Under the pieces are notes generated by a model, which searched no databases, was not told the origin of the DNA, and saw nothing but the letters and a program-made list of their open reading frames with translations. Shown here piece by piece: positions 35,000-46,968 of a stretch of DNA of 64,000 bases (within the stretch, counting starts at the first letter, position 1; each line of letters starts with the position of its first letter). Location: positions 558,001-622,000 of the forward strand of contig JAAOOA010000064.1 in the NCBI GenBank assembly GCA_012861695.1. The letters run 5' to 3'. The stretch comes from Trematomus loennbergii. Taxonomy: Eukaryota; Chordata; Actinopteri; Perciformes; Nototheniidae. Made by a program: the position numbers and the translations under genes.

Positions 35000-36000
35000 G
35001 TGTAAACAAGGCAACTTCCGGGTGTGGATTTCAGAATGAAAGAGCAGCAACAGGTTTGATATTTAAACACCAATTTACACATTCAAACTAAGTGTTTTTA
35101 TGATCAAAAAGAGTTGTTATAATGTAGTAGCATTACTGGTGGAAACAACAGGCAGTAAGAGAGTGCTAAACTGCCTAAATTCCTAGTTGTATGTTATGTA
35201 TTCTTTTATTTTGAAGGAACAGCTAATAGACTTCTGGGATTTTTGTCTTTTTTTCCCGAAAAGTTCACAAACTCTATTTCCTTTATACAAAATATTTAAC
35301 AAATACTAATGAGGATGTATTCAATTGGACAAAAATAAGATTTTATTGATAATTTTGTTAAATTTACGTGCTACAAAAAGTGTAAACAAGATCACTTCCG
35401 GCTGTAGTTTTCAGAATAAAAGAGCAGCAACAGGTTTGACAACTAAAACACAAACTAACTTATACAAACTAACTGTTTATATGATCAAAAAGAGTATTTA
35501 TAATCTAGTAGCATTACTGGTGGAGACAACAGGCAGTAAGAGAGTGATACACTGCCTGAATTAATAGTTCATATGACTTGGTTTTTTATTTATTATCTTA
35601 TTTTGAAGGAGCAATTTCTTGGATTTTTGTTTCTTTCCTGAAATGTTCACAAACTCCATTTCTTTTATTTAAAATATGTTAAAATTATAATAAATAATAC
35701 ATTTAATTAAAAAAAGGTTTTAATATAATTGGATACAGATAGGATTTTAAAAAAATTTGCTAAATGTACATGTTATAAAAATTGTAAACAAAGTGACTTC
35801 CGGCTGCGGTTTTCAGAATAAAAGAGCAGCAACAGGTTTGAAAACAACATGATTCATAATAGAGTATACTTTGATTGAATACAAGCAGGACATTAATAAT
35901 TAACCTGCTGAAATGATGCTTTAGATTACTTTTAATTGATATATTACTTATTTTAAAGGAACAACACCTGAAATGTCCTAAATGCAAAACATAAACAATT
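35000..36000 (+). repeat. Large AT-rich direct repeat, ~2.5 units of 380-402 bp
   Basis: TGTAAACAAG recurs at 35001 and 35381 and TGTAAACAAA at 35783, each followed by ACTTCCGG, AGAGCAGCAACAGG and, in the first two, TAGCATTACTGGTGGA. The third unit is partial. Each unit carries one ETS-type CTTCCGG word. Confidence 0.8.
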
Positions 36001-36661
<661 letters not shown>

Positions 36662-36666
<5 letters not shown>

Positions 36667-37175
36667 AGACAGACACACACTCAGACACACATCATTTTTT
36701 ATACAATATCATTTATTTATTGAATCAAACATGTTTCCCATATATCCTTGAAGTCCTTGGAAGTTTGTGAATAAGGGGTTTGAACTCGTTTATTTTGGGC
36801 GAGAATTTCTCTTTTTTATACTCTATTTATTTAAATCCTACTAATTCATACAATAGCCTTCCTCAGTGTTGTAACACCTTGAACTCGAGGGAATGAAGCC
36901 TGGAAAGAAGTGACAGTGAGCATTTCATTTGAACAGCCTGAGAGTCCTGTGAGGGGATTTAAGGATTCACTTCTCAACAGGTGGGGAATCCATTTATTCT
37001 GCAGCACACTCATGACATTTGTTTTTATTTAACTCATTTAAAAGCACATTAATCATCAATAAATTAACCTCTTCTCATTTGAATCATCAGCACATGGAGA
37101 GGCGTTATTTTAGAGATGTCTTAATCACAGGTTAGACTCAGTTTTGTGAGATGAGGACAGGTAAATGTTGACATA
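36662..37175. other. No gene seen
   Basis: AT-rich spacer. Nothing recognisable. Confidence 0.45.
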
Positions 37176-37243
37176 TAGTGCCCCTGGTGGAGTGTGGTGG
37201 TACTGCATGCTCCAGGTATTATATTGTAATGTGTGTTTTGCTG

Positions 37244-37260
37244 CCAGCAGGGGGCGCTAC
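37244..37260 (+). promoter_or_regulatory. CTCF-type binding motif
   Basis: CCAGCAGGGGGCGCTAC matches the CTCF core consensus (CCASYAGRKGGCRSY) at every core position. A weaker reverse-strand match, CCACCAGGGGCACTA (one G short), lies at 37180-37194, so the two would point away from each other. Confidence 0.65.
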
Positions 37261-37385
37261 ACTTCCAGATGTCATTGTGCATCCTCTGCTGGAGGCCTTC
37301 ATGCAGATGTAACACACATTAACACAACTTCTGTCTTTATTGAACTGTGATGCTGTGATGAAGGGTTACAGTCTAGATTCATACT

Positions 37386-37500
37386 TGCCAACCCTCCCGA
37401 TTTTCGCGGGAGACTCCCGATTTCATTGCCCTCTCCCGGTTTCCTCCCGGGGTCATATTTCTCCCGCATTTCTCCCGATTTCTGACAAAATCAGATTTAC
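37386..37500. repeat. CTCCCG-rich TE terminus-like block
   Basis: CTTGCCAACCCTCCCGATTT followed by repeated CTCCCG words, a pattern seen at the ends of fish DNA transposons. No partner end was found. Confidence 0.35.
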
Positions 37501-37869
37501 TCAGGACTGTTTCCACTCGGACTTTAATACAGCTACACCATTGTTTGGTTTCCATGGTAGCGTAGCTTGCGCAACTGAAAGTCTGAGAGGGTGAGGAAGA
37601 TAGTCACAGCAAACAGAACAAGAATCGACAATTCTACCCTCTGCTCACTCCTTTCCTGTAAAATACAGGTCCAGCCCACACATATGGTGCTACAGGCCGC
37701 AAGGCAGTGCACTTACAACTACAATAAGCATGTTAATGTTAATCTAATACAGCTCCGGCGATCCACTAGAAAAAAAGGGGAAATCGTGTTGGTGAACACG
37801 AATCAATAGATGAAATGTCGTGACCAGAGCCGTATAATAGAAGAGTTACGACATCTCCGTTCACTCCAA

Positions 37870-38017
37870 TGGACCAGTTTTTTTACAGCAATGGCGGATC
37901 GTGGAGCCGTCAATAGTTCCCCGGAAGTTAGCTTGCCGCTGACTTCCGGGGAACTATTGCGGCCAGCGGCACAGTAGAGTTGCAGCATAATAGACCGTTC
38001 GTGATGGACTTTTAAAG
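37870..38017 (+). promoter_or_regulatory. Promoter-like segment with paired ETS sites and exon-1 donor
   Basis: AATAGTTCCCCGGAAGT (37912-37928) and ACTTCCGGGGAACTATT (37942-37958) form a perfect 17-bp inverted repeat around 13 nt, giving two head-to-head ETS-type CCGGAAGT sites. A YY1-like CAATGGCGG lies at about 37889. TTTTAAAG/GTAAGA at 38017 could end a first exon. A later acceptor/donor pair (about 38567-38610) suggests a short non-coding transcript. Function is inferred. Confidence 0.4.
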
Positions 38018-38731
38018 GTAAGAAGACGTTTAAAGATTTATATTGCAGATATTATCAGCACATCTGAGTCAAATGAACATGTGTATTAAAGGATGTTAGT
38101 GGATTATCCCATAATCAGTAGATTTAGGGAATGTTTACAGATAACAGATTAGGCTAGGATACCGGATAAAGTTAGCAACAACACGTTAACCATGAACAGC
38201 TATTAATCCGTTCTCCTGTTATTTCATCCAACGTTGTGGAATTAGAGAAAAAGGGCTTCTAAACGTGATTTTTTTTGTGGGGTGGAGGAATATAATATTA
38301 GTTAAATATAACATTGGGGCACGTGTGATTGTAATGAGTGGAGGTGGAGAAATGACGATCTCCATTTTGGAGTAGACCTACAAACTAGTATAATAAAGTT
38401 AACGTTGCACAATAATAAGGAAGAGAGCTATTTGTGTGATACATCGCTATTGATATGAATTTAGAGTGCATATTTGAGACTTCCAAACAGTAAACAAAAA
38501 CGTAACTTATGGGTGAGTGTTTTTAGGGTATTCTGTTGATTATTACCTGTCTGTATTATGTTGCAGCTCAGCTGATTTTGAAATGATGGCGAAGTGAGAG
38601 TGAAAACACAAGGTACATTTAATACTACTGTTGTATATAAGTAAGCATACTAAACATGTATTCTATCACTGTATTATATAAGTAATCTTGTTAGTGTATA
38701 TTAGTAACCTACTGTATGGCAGGTGAGGGGC
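38018..38731. other. No coding gene seen
   Basis: Only a possible 44-nt non-coding exon at about 38567-38610, between TTGCAG and GTACAT. Confidence 0.4.
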
Positions 38732-39304
38732 AGTGATGTTACAGGTGGAGGGCAGGATGTTACAGGTGGAGGGCAGGGATGTTACAGGTGGAGGAGCAGG
38801 GATGTTACAGGTGGAGGAGCAGGGATGTTACAGGTGGAGGGCAGGGATGTTACAGGTGGAGGAGCAGGATGTTACAGGTGGAGGAGCAGGATGTTACAGG
38901 TGGAGGAGCAGGGATGTTACAGGTGGAGGAGCAGGGATGTTACAGGTGGAGGAGCAGGATGTTACAGGTGGAGGGCAGTGATGTTACAGGTGGAGGAGCA
39001 GGGATGTTACAGGTGGAGGAGCAGGGATGTTACAGGTGGAGGGCAGGATGTTACAGGTGGAGGCAGGGATGTTACAGGTGGAGGGCAGGATGTTACAGGT
39101 GGAGGAGCAGGGATGTTACAGGTGGAGGAGCAGGATGTTACAGGTGGAGGAGCAGGGATGTTACAGGTGGAGGAGCAGGGATGTTACAGGTGGAGGAGCA
39201 GGGATGTTACAGGTGGAGGAGCAGGGATGTTACAGGTGGAGGAGCAGGGATGTTGGCTGGGTGCTGGCAGGTGGAGGGGCAGTGATGTTACAGGTGGAGG
39301 ACTT
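38732..39304 (+). repeat. VNTR, unit 20-24 bp (GATGTTACAGGTGGAGG)
   Basis: About 25 units of GATGTTACAGGTGGAGG followed by GCAG, AGCAG or AGCAGG. The unit contains no stop in any plus-strand frame, which explains overlapping open frames of up to 232 codons that are not genes. Confidence 0.95.
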
Positions 39305-39734
39305 ACTGGACATGTATACACTCATTACATACTGTACGTAAAATACGACCAAGAATGTGAGACAACTTTATACAAATTCATATCACATCCATTACTGATG
39401 CCATTTGTCATACTTTGTTAAACTCACAAATAATAAAGTTCCATAACTTCAGTTGGAAACAAAGACCACACCTTATCTCCCCAAGGCAATTTCCCATCCA
39501 ATAGGTGTGCTATATAGGTGTGTATAACCCTTTCTCCTGTCTGTTCCTCCCTCTTTCAGCACAAGAACCAGAGGGGGATTCAATAGAGCCTGAATACCTG
39601 CACTGAGACCCTCACCCTGCACCCTGAGTCTCAAGCCTTTCCCTGTTATTTGTATTAAACCAAACATTAAGCTTCCCAATGGTGTGGTCTTCGTTTTGTG
39701 AAAAAGTGCAAATGCAGTGTTTGAATATGATTAC
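39305..39734. other. Possible intron of the THAP gene; no exon identified
   Basis: CACCTTATCTCCCCAAGG to AACATTAAGCTTCCC at 39468-39680 looks like a low-copy repeat or LTR piece. No second THAP exon could be recognised on the minus strand. Confidence 0.35.
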
Positions 39735-39899
39735 CTCACATATTTTGTTGCGGCTGTCTGTTTTGATTGTTAAATTGCTCCTGCTGACTTGAGCTAGCCA
39801 TGTTTCCCTCCTCTCTGTGTCAGTGGGGAAGCCGTACATTCTGATTCTTACTCCTTTCTCTGAGCGATTGGAGCATCCCCAGGCAGCACAGCAAACCAT
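39735..39899 (-). CDS. THAP zinc-finger first coding exon
   Basis: On the minus strand, ATG (39899-39897) opens MVCCAAWGCSNRSEKGVR, then MYGFPTDTERRETWLAQV and SRNKICE, followed by a GTAATC donor. This is the N-terminal C2CH THAP finger: first Cys pair, the FP and W positions, third Cys in KICE, with the final H-F expected in the next exon. THAP domains bind DNA in P-element-like transposases and in THAP host proteins. Only this exon is visible; downstream exons, on the lower-coordinate side, were not found, so it may be an orphan or a relic. Confidence 0.65.
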
Positions 39900-40558
39900 G
39901 GTGGAGACGATATGCCAGGACAACACGGAGGAAAAGGCACAGACAAACTGCATGACATGCTATTCAATGTTTATTGAATTCCATGTATTTACAATGGATG
40001 TTCCTAAAACAACACTTTTAACGTCATAATCATGTTGCTGCTAGTCCTTTGATAGTCACCTGTTGGTCTCCTGTCCTTTCTGAAAGTCATAAAGATGACA
40101 TTAGTCATTTAGATTACTTATGTCCTCAAGTACCATGGGATTACTGAAACCACCATGAATTAAAAAAATGGTAGAAATTAATCTAATTTTGAAGCATGCC
40201 TTGCCATCCCCTCCCTCTAAATATATCAATAAACATTAGGAAGTGATGCACCTGACTACCATACCTGTTTAAGAAGATAATATTTGTTTTAAATAATTCA
40301 AAGCAATACACAACAGCAACAGGCTCTGTAACCAAGGCAACAGCCTAACATGTATAGTAAACTAGCTGTTCACACTATTCCTAATATTATCCATAAATAT
40401 TAGCAGATTCTATTTATTTTTTAAAACATATTGATGTAAATACATACACATATCGGTATGTTGTATAAATATTGCAAATCAAGACCTTTATTCACTACTT
40501 ATTACCAAAAATCGTAGTTCTATCTCCGGTAATCATGCATTCATATGTCCCGCCACGA
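39900..40558. other. No gene seen
   Basis: AT-rich upstream flank of the THAP exon. Nothing recognisable. Confidence 0.4.
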
Positions 40559-40960
40559 ACTTCCGGGGAACTATTAGGCTTGTTTGAGACGAGCGAGACC
40601 GATGCAGACCTGCGCAATTGCGATCAACGTCTTGCTAGTGCGTTGCATGATGGTTAGTCATTTTGTCCGACTTGCTCTGGAGGCTCGCCTACATGAGACG
40701 TTGAAATCTCGCGGGACAAAGACGCCCGCAGACTTGAGAGCGAGGCGCGGCGAGCCGGCGCAGTTTCTCTCCACGGGCTGCGGAGCGAAATGCTTGATGG
40801 GAAACGACTCGCTGGTATCTCGAGCTGAGCGCTCATTGGTGGGTTTTACCCGTGCTGGAGATGAAGCTCTCCATTGGCTCGGCAAAAGTGTGTTGTTGTT
40901 TTGTGTCAGTTTTACGTCGCCACTTCCATTCACATTTTTCATCATAGTTCCACAATGTTT
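40559..40960. other. CpG-rich segment, probable TE or promoter relic
   Basis: It begins with ACTTCCGGGGAACTATTA, a second copy of the right arm of the 37942 hairpin, then runs GC-rich through CGAGGCGCGGCGAGCCGG. It could be the upstream promoter region of the minus-strand THAP exon, or a MITE fragment. No gene motif. Confidence 0.35.
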
Positions 40961-40976
40961 ATCATCATGATATTAA

Positions 40977-41355
40977 AGGTAGGGTAGGTAAGTTTGAGAA
41001 ACCGGCTCGAGATCGCTAGAATTTGAAAATACACAACCGGAGAAAATCTGCCACTTCCTCACAGAGCCCCTCCTCCAACACACACGAACGCGCACATGAC
41101 CAATGAGGGCACGAGATAAGTTTGTGCACAGATGGAAGGCTGACAGGCAGGTAGGCCATCCAGTTATTTTAGCCGGGCCGGCTCAGATGATTGGTCGTGC
41201 TTTTTACAGTACTACAGCTTCCAGATGATATTTATTTATGGATTTGTTGTCAAAGCACTTCAGATATTCATTGCTATCGGGATGTTCAGAGCATTCCATG
41301 GAATATAACAACAAGTGTATCTCGAGCCGGTTTCTCAAACGTACCTACCCTACCT
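40977..41355. mobile_element. TTAA-flanked MITE (379 bp)
   Basis: TTAA lies at 40973-40976 and 41356-41359. The ends are AGGTAGGGTAGGTAAGTTTG and its reverse CAAACGTACCTACCCTACCT, with AGAAACCGGCTCGAGA continuing both arms. TTAA duplication points to Kolobok or piggyBac. A single-end fragment of the same family is at 45198-45232. Confidence 0.85.
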
Positions 41356-41359
41356 TTAA

Positions 41360-42715
41360 TATCTATATATTTTATACTATACTTGCACTGCTTACCGTTT
41401 TCATACTTTATATATCTTAGCATATTCATACACACTGTTAATACTGCTCATAGGCAAGGGCGCCGGAAGCATTTTCGCAGCGGCGGATGCCGTGGAACAC
41501 TGTACAAATCCCGTTTCAATAATTCCCCTCTACTCTAAAGTCGCATCTAAAACGATCTGATATAGCTGTGTATATTTGTTATGTTTGATTGTTATATTCA
41601 ATCTCATTCGCTACAGGCATTTTTTAAGCTTGTAAAGCTCTCACTCGCCACTCTGCTGTTCCACAGCCGCTTCCCCTCCCTCTGCTGAAATTATGAATGG
41701 AGGCGTATAGTAATCATAGATAACACGGCAGGGTCCGTTACAGTTTGTTTTTATCTGATTTCAAATAAACAAAGTCTTGGCTTTCAGAATATTAAACTTG
41801 TTTTGGCAAATTTAGATGATAAATACAACTTTGAAGCTTGTAACGGCATAATTACAAGCAACGGAGTAACTTTACGTCACTGCAGGCATAACAGCAGCCG
41901 GTGTTTCTCGTGAGTGTTTTCCCCGGGAAACAAACACAATACACACAAACGCAAAAATACACAAACACACACGTATATACACAACACACACTCGCGGGCT
42001 TCCCTATCTTCCTTCGTACTATTTTGATCATTTGCTCCGCTAATAATCAATCAGATCGATCCAGAGAAGAGGAAACTTTAAAGGCCTTTTTCTCAAAATG
42101 ATGACTCTGTAACAGTCATTATATAATGTGACATATTTTGCTTAATATTTGGAGTAGCCTACAACAACAATCCTGATATCATTAGAAAGCTATGAATCTC
42201 CTCTTTCCAACAGTGTATACAACTCAAAATGTGTCTTCGGGTCAATGCGACTGATTTCGATGGAGCAGGTCACTTTGCATTAGGTAAAAAAAGCAGACAT
42301 AACAGGAAGAATATGTACATTTTAACCCAATCAAATAGGACATTGTCACACCATTCAAATGTATCCATGTAAATTACAACCAATAAAAAAGCTTAGATTT
42401 GTTTATTCGTTACGTTGTTTACTTTATTTGTTACGTTGTCTGTGTGTCAGCCGTTAACCTAGATAGAAAAAATATACACTTGCAAACACGTCAGAAGAAC
42501 CAGCGCAGAAGAAAACTATACAGTCAATCTAAACTAAAATTAACAACTGGAAGGTCACATCCCTGACATCCACGTCTCCGGAGCCTGGACCTTCATCAAT
42601 CATAGAACCAGCGAAGCCAGATGAACCCAACCGAAACAGGCTGGTTCCGACTGCTTGGAGGTTTGTTGTCGGGACATTGAGACGGGTAAAGCTGCAGCTA
42701 ACTGACCGCTAGATT
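41360..42715. other. No gene seen
   Basis: Mixed AT-rich sequence. AAGGGCGCCGGAAGC at 41456 and AAGGCCTTTTTCTC at 42080 look TE-like, but no ends were paired. Confidence 0.35.
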
Positions 42716-43070
42716 ATTTGGGCAAAGAGAAAGGTACTTCAACGCAGAATGGTACAAAAACAGAGAGTGGTTAATTCTTTGCAAAACCACTAAACGGGCC
42801 TTCTGTGAAATATGCAGATTTGCTGTCAAACGGCTTGTAACTTTCTAAAATGTGGAGATGATAGCTTTGTTTATCGGAGTTAATAACTGGAAAAAGTGCC
42901 AAGCCTCCTGGACAGCCACGAAAAGTCTCATTCCACAGAGAGTGTATTAAAAAAAAGTGCTTTCTTCAGTCAAACACCAGTCAACATACAGCTTGTCAAA
43001 CAACAGCGTATTGAGCAGGAAAAAGAAGAGATGGAATGATGGAGCAACTGCGCTGTCTGCAGTTTCTAAC
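42716..43070 (+). pseudogene. TTF-type zinc-finger hAT transposase remnant (ZMYM1-like)
   Basis: One frame reads RYFNAEWYKNREWLILCK, then KRAFCEICRFAVKRL, and after a break FIGVNNWKKCQ. The pattern (F-x-x-x-W-Y, W-L-x-Y-S, A-F-C-x-x-C-R-F, G-F-x-x-W-K) is the TTF finger at the start of ZMYM1-like hAT proteins. Stops and frameshifts follow within 100 codons. No catalytic core remains. Confidence 0.55.
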
Positions 43071-43294
43071 CCGACAGGGCCTAGCAATCAGGGGCATAAT
43101 CAGGGCGGATAAGGAGAGCAATTTCCAAAAGAACTCGTAGCTGAGAAAAACCCCACTCTGAAAAGCTTCATGCTCACCGGGAAATATGCATCATGAGACA
43201 ATTAATGAACTTATAATCTAATGTATCGGGAGTCTCTCACCACTATATTAACTGACATTTAAAAGCAATGCAAAACATGCAGTTATTGTGCTTC

Positions 43295-43760
43295 CAGCAA
43301 ACATCCACTGATAAACTGCGATGTTAACAACCTCATGATAACCTCATATTTTTTAACTGAGGATCGTACCTGTGTTTAGTCTAGAAAAAGGTAAATGTGT
43401 GCATTTTATTATAAAGTTGTGTATATTTACAGACTGTTGCAAAAACTAAGAAACTTATAAACATCAGGTTTAAAACTAAAAGAGCTTTACAAAAAAGTAA
43501 CACAATTAGAGATGTTTGGAGTTTTATTTTAGTTATTAATTTACATTTTTTGTCAAAGAGATGCTGATTTGAAACCGTTGTTACAGTTACGGCATTTCCT
43601 GTTTCTGCCGGAGAGAGGGGAGTTTGTCCCAAAGCTTGCCGCTGTGTTTACTCCCTCCATCTGACAGGAGGGAGCCTCATGTGTCACTCCACGGAGTTCA
43701 CTCCGTCACGGAGGGGGAGTGTGTAGGGGTAGGGTGTAGGGCGTGGTTTGGGATTGGGCC
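43295..43760 (-). mobile_element. Fragment of GGCCCAATCCC-type element, inverted
   Basis: The reverse complement of 45480-45944 over about 465 bp, ending GGTTTGGGATTGGGCC. Shared words include CTGTTTCTGCCGG, CCTCCATCTGACAGG and GATGCTGATTTG (plus-strand reading here). Confidence 0.85.
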
Positions 43761-43812
43761 ATACACACGCACTTTTTTGCCCCCCCCCACTTCTAAAATG
43801 AATCCGGCGCGC

Positions 43813-44400
<588 letters not shown>

Positions 44401-44599
44401 TTCTCATAAATAGATTTTTTTTTAAAATGTCACTTCTCTTTTTCAAAATGTCACAATCAATGTTTTTCCAGAATGTGGCTTTTCTTTAAAATCATATTGT
44501 GACATTCTTACTGAAGAGACTTGCAATTATTTGCTCTAGACTTCTGCTTTCAGACGTAGTTAATTATGAAGTTATATTAATGAATGATATAGTCTTAAA

Positions 44600-44671
44600 G
44601 TTACAACCGGCCCTTTGAGTGCAACCATAATGCTGATGTGGCCCGTGATGACATTGAGTTTGACACCCCTG
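44600..44671. mobile_element. hAT right-end fragment
   Basis: GATGACATTGAGTTTGACA followed by CCCCTG and CTCTAAAG (44672-44679), a hAT terminus plus a target-site-like octamer. The left end was not found. Confidence 0.55.
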
Positions 44672-44679
44672 CTCTAAAG

Positions 44680-45276
44680 GTTGCTCCATCAGCTGTTTTT
44701 CAGGCTAGATTTTCTCCCACTTGTTTCTGTTGACGTTTCTGCACCGAGACGACTTGTTTTTCCGGCTGCAGTTCTGCTTTTCTCGCCCTCACTCTCACTT
44801 CCTGTTTCAGTCTACAACGACATTTAGTTAATTAAATATACCAGATTTAAGTCGAGAAGACCCGACTGTCAGAAAGTCGAACGCTAGTCCTCTTTGTGTC
44901 ACATTTTAGGTTTAATTAATGAATATTTTCTTTTTATTCTCAGTTTTTAACATGACAAACATCCTGACATGTTAACAGATAAACAAACACTGAAATCCCA
45001 GCAGATAAAATGTACATTAATTATTGCCAGAAACTCTATATTTGATATAAAACAAAGACAGGGGAGTTTCTCTTCATATCTTAAGCTTTTGATATTCCTT
45101 TTTTAATAAAACTCCACTCTCAATATCTATAATCCACAAAAACAGGATTCTTTAATAGAAATCTGAAGCATAATCACAAATAATTGTTTCTCTTAATTAA
45201 AGGTGGGCTAGTAAGTTTGAGAAACCGGCTTCCTTATTGTGCGTCTTGTCTTTTCCTTTGTAAGCATTTCAACTTA
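44680..45276. other. No gene seen; MITE fragment at 45198-45232
   Basis: TTAAAGGTGGGCTAGTAAGT and GAAACCGGCT at 45198-45232 form a one-ended piece of the TTAA MITE at 40977. Confidence 0.5.
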
Positions 45277-45280
45277 AGTG

Positions 45281-45362
<82 letters not shown>

Positions 45363-45375
45363 TGTGTGTGTGTGG
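45277..45375. repeat. (TG)n microsatellite
   Basis: Nearly 100 bp of TG with GGTGTG interruptions. Confidence 0.95.
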
Positions 45376-45479
45376 TCACCTCTTATTGGCTAGCACTTTA
45401 ACACATTGTACGTGATAGGCTAAGGGGCGGGACTCTCTAAGCTGGTAGACCAATCAGAGCAGCTCTGGTTTCAGACTTA

Positions 45480-46968
45480 GGCCCAATCCCAAACCACTCC
45501 CTCGACCCTACCCCTCCGTGACGGAGTGAACTCCGTCTGTAGCCACACTCGCAGCTCAACGAGGCTCCCTCCTGTCAGATGGAGGGATAAATACAGCGGC
45601 AAGCTTGGGACAAACTCCCCTCTCTCCGGCAGAAACAGGAAATGCCGTAACTGTATGTAACAACGGTTTCAAATCAGCATCTCTTTGACAAAAAATGTAA
45701 ATTAAGAACTCAAATAAAACTCCAAACATCTCTAATTGTGTTACTTTTTGTAAAGCTCTTTTAGTTTTAAACCTGATGTTTTAAGCTTCTTAGTTTTTGC
45801 AACAGTCTGTAAATATACACAACTTTATAATAAAATGCCACATTTACCTTTTCTAGACTAAACACAGGTATGATCCTAAGTTAAAAAATATGAGGTTATC
45901 ATGAGGTTGTTAACATCGCAGTTTATCAGTGGATGTTTGCTGGAACTACTTGTAAACAGCGTGTTTCCTGACGGACACACACAGCGTGACTCCGGTCAGG
46001 TAGAGACCTCTCAAGTCAGCACCGATGCAGACTCGCTGTTTGAGGGCTTGATAGCCCACTCCCCCTCCACACCTCTCCACACTCGTGGTTTGGAACAGCA
46101 CTTATGGCACATTTCCACTACAACGGTCGGCCTCGGCCACGCTCGGTACGGCTCGGTACGGCTTGGCCGCGTTGGGCCGACTCACTTCATGCTGCGCTTC
46201 CATTACAGTTTAGGAACTGGGGTAGTTACTATAGTAACGCAGTGTAGGCGGAGCCGTGACGTCATCTTCAATGAGAACTCCAGAAACCACAACACAGCCG
46301 TTAGCTGTTAGCACTCAGAGCTCACAGCTCCTCATATCTGTTCAGAAACTAGACAGAAGTTAAACAAGTACAAACCACAGACTGCCTGTGTCATGGTGAT
46401 ACAGTCGCTGCTTATTTGTCTGTATAGGCCGTTGTTGTGAGTGTGGACGGTCGGGGCATATACTGCGTTAGCTTAGCCAATCTCCATCTAGAAAACACGA
46501 ATTTTAAAAGGTGTTTCGCCTGCCGTCTGTCTGCAGACTTGTCAAAGCATTAATTCATGGTTGTTACTAACCGGTATCAGTATGTTGTTACTTCATCATT
46601 TTTGAAACGTGTATTACAATTAAATCACGGTCAAATATGTCCATCTTGTTGTAGTTGTAGCCCCTTGCCAGCGATGCTCTCTCTAGTTTAGCATACTCAG
46701 CCCGACTCAGCCCTGTTTGTTGGCCCCGATAGAACCACAATTTTGTCGGGCCAGAAAAGAGGTGAAAAAGTGGCCCCGGCCGGCCGGGCCGGGCCGGAAC
46801 TAGGCCTAGTGAACGCAACCAAAAACGGGTACGGCACGACACGGCACGCTTAAAGCGAGCTCCGCGCTGTAGTGGAACTGCGCCATTAATGTGGCGGACC
46901 TCCGCGCGAACCGCAAACGGAGGGGTAGTGTAGGGGTAGGGTTGTAGGGCGTGGTTTGGGATTGGGCC
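45480..46968. mobile_element. DNA transposon with GGCCCAATCCCAAACCAC termini (1.49 kb)
   Basis: The left end GGCCCAATCCCAAACCAC and the right end GTGGTTTGGGATTGGGCC are reverse complements apart from one position. No transposase was recognised. A second DNA element is nested at 46105-46885. An inverted partial copy is at 43295-43760. Confidence 0.85.
46105..46885. mobile_element. PIF/Harbinger-type nested MITE, TTA target duplication
   Basis: TTA at 46102-46104 and 46886-46888. The ends TGGCACATTTCCACTACA and (inverted) TGTAGTGGAACTGCGCCA match at 16 of 18 positions. The interior is GC-rich, with GGCCGGCCGGGCCGGGCCGG at 46777-46796. A 3-bp TTA duplication is typical of PIF/Harbinger. Confidence 0.75.

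Noticed and set aside
38723..39421. Three overlapping long open frames with repeated VEEQ / DVTGGG words
   Set aside because: They are produced by a 20-24 bp VNTR without stop codons; all frames are open, and there is no start or splice context.
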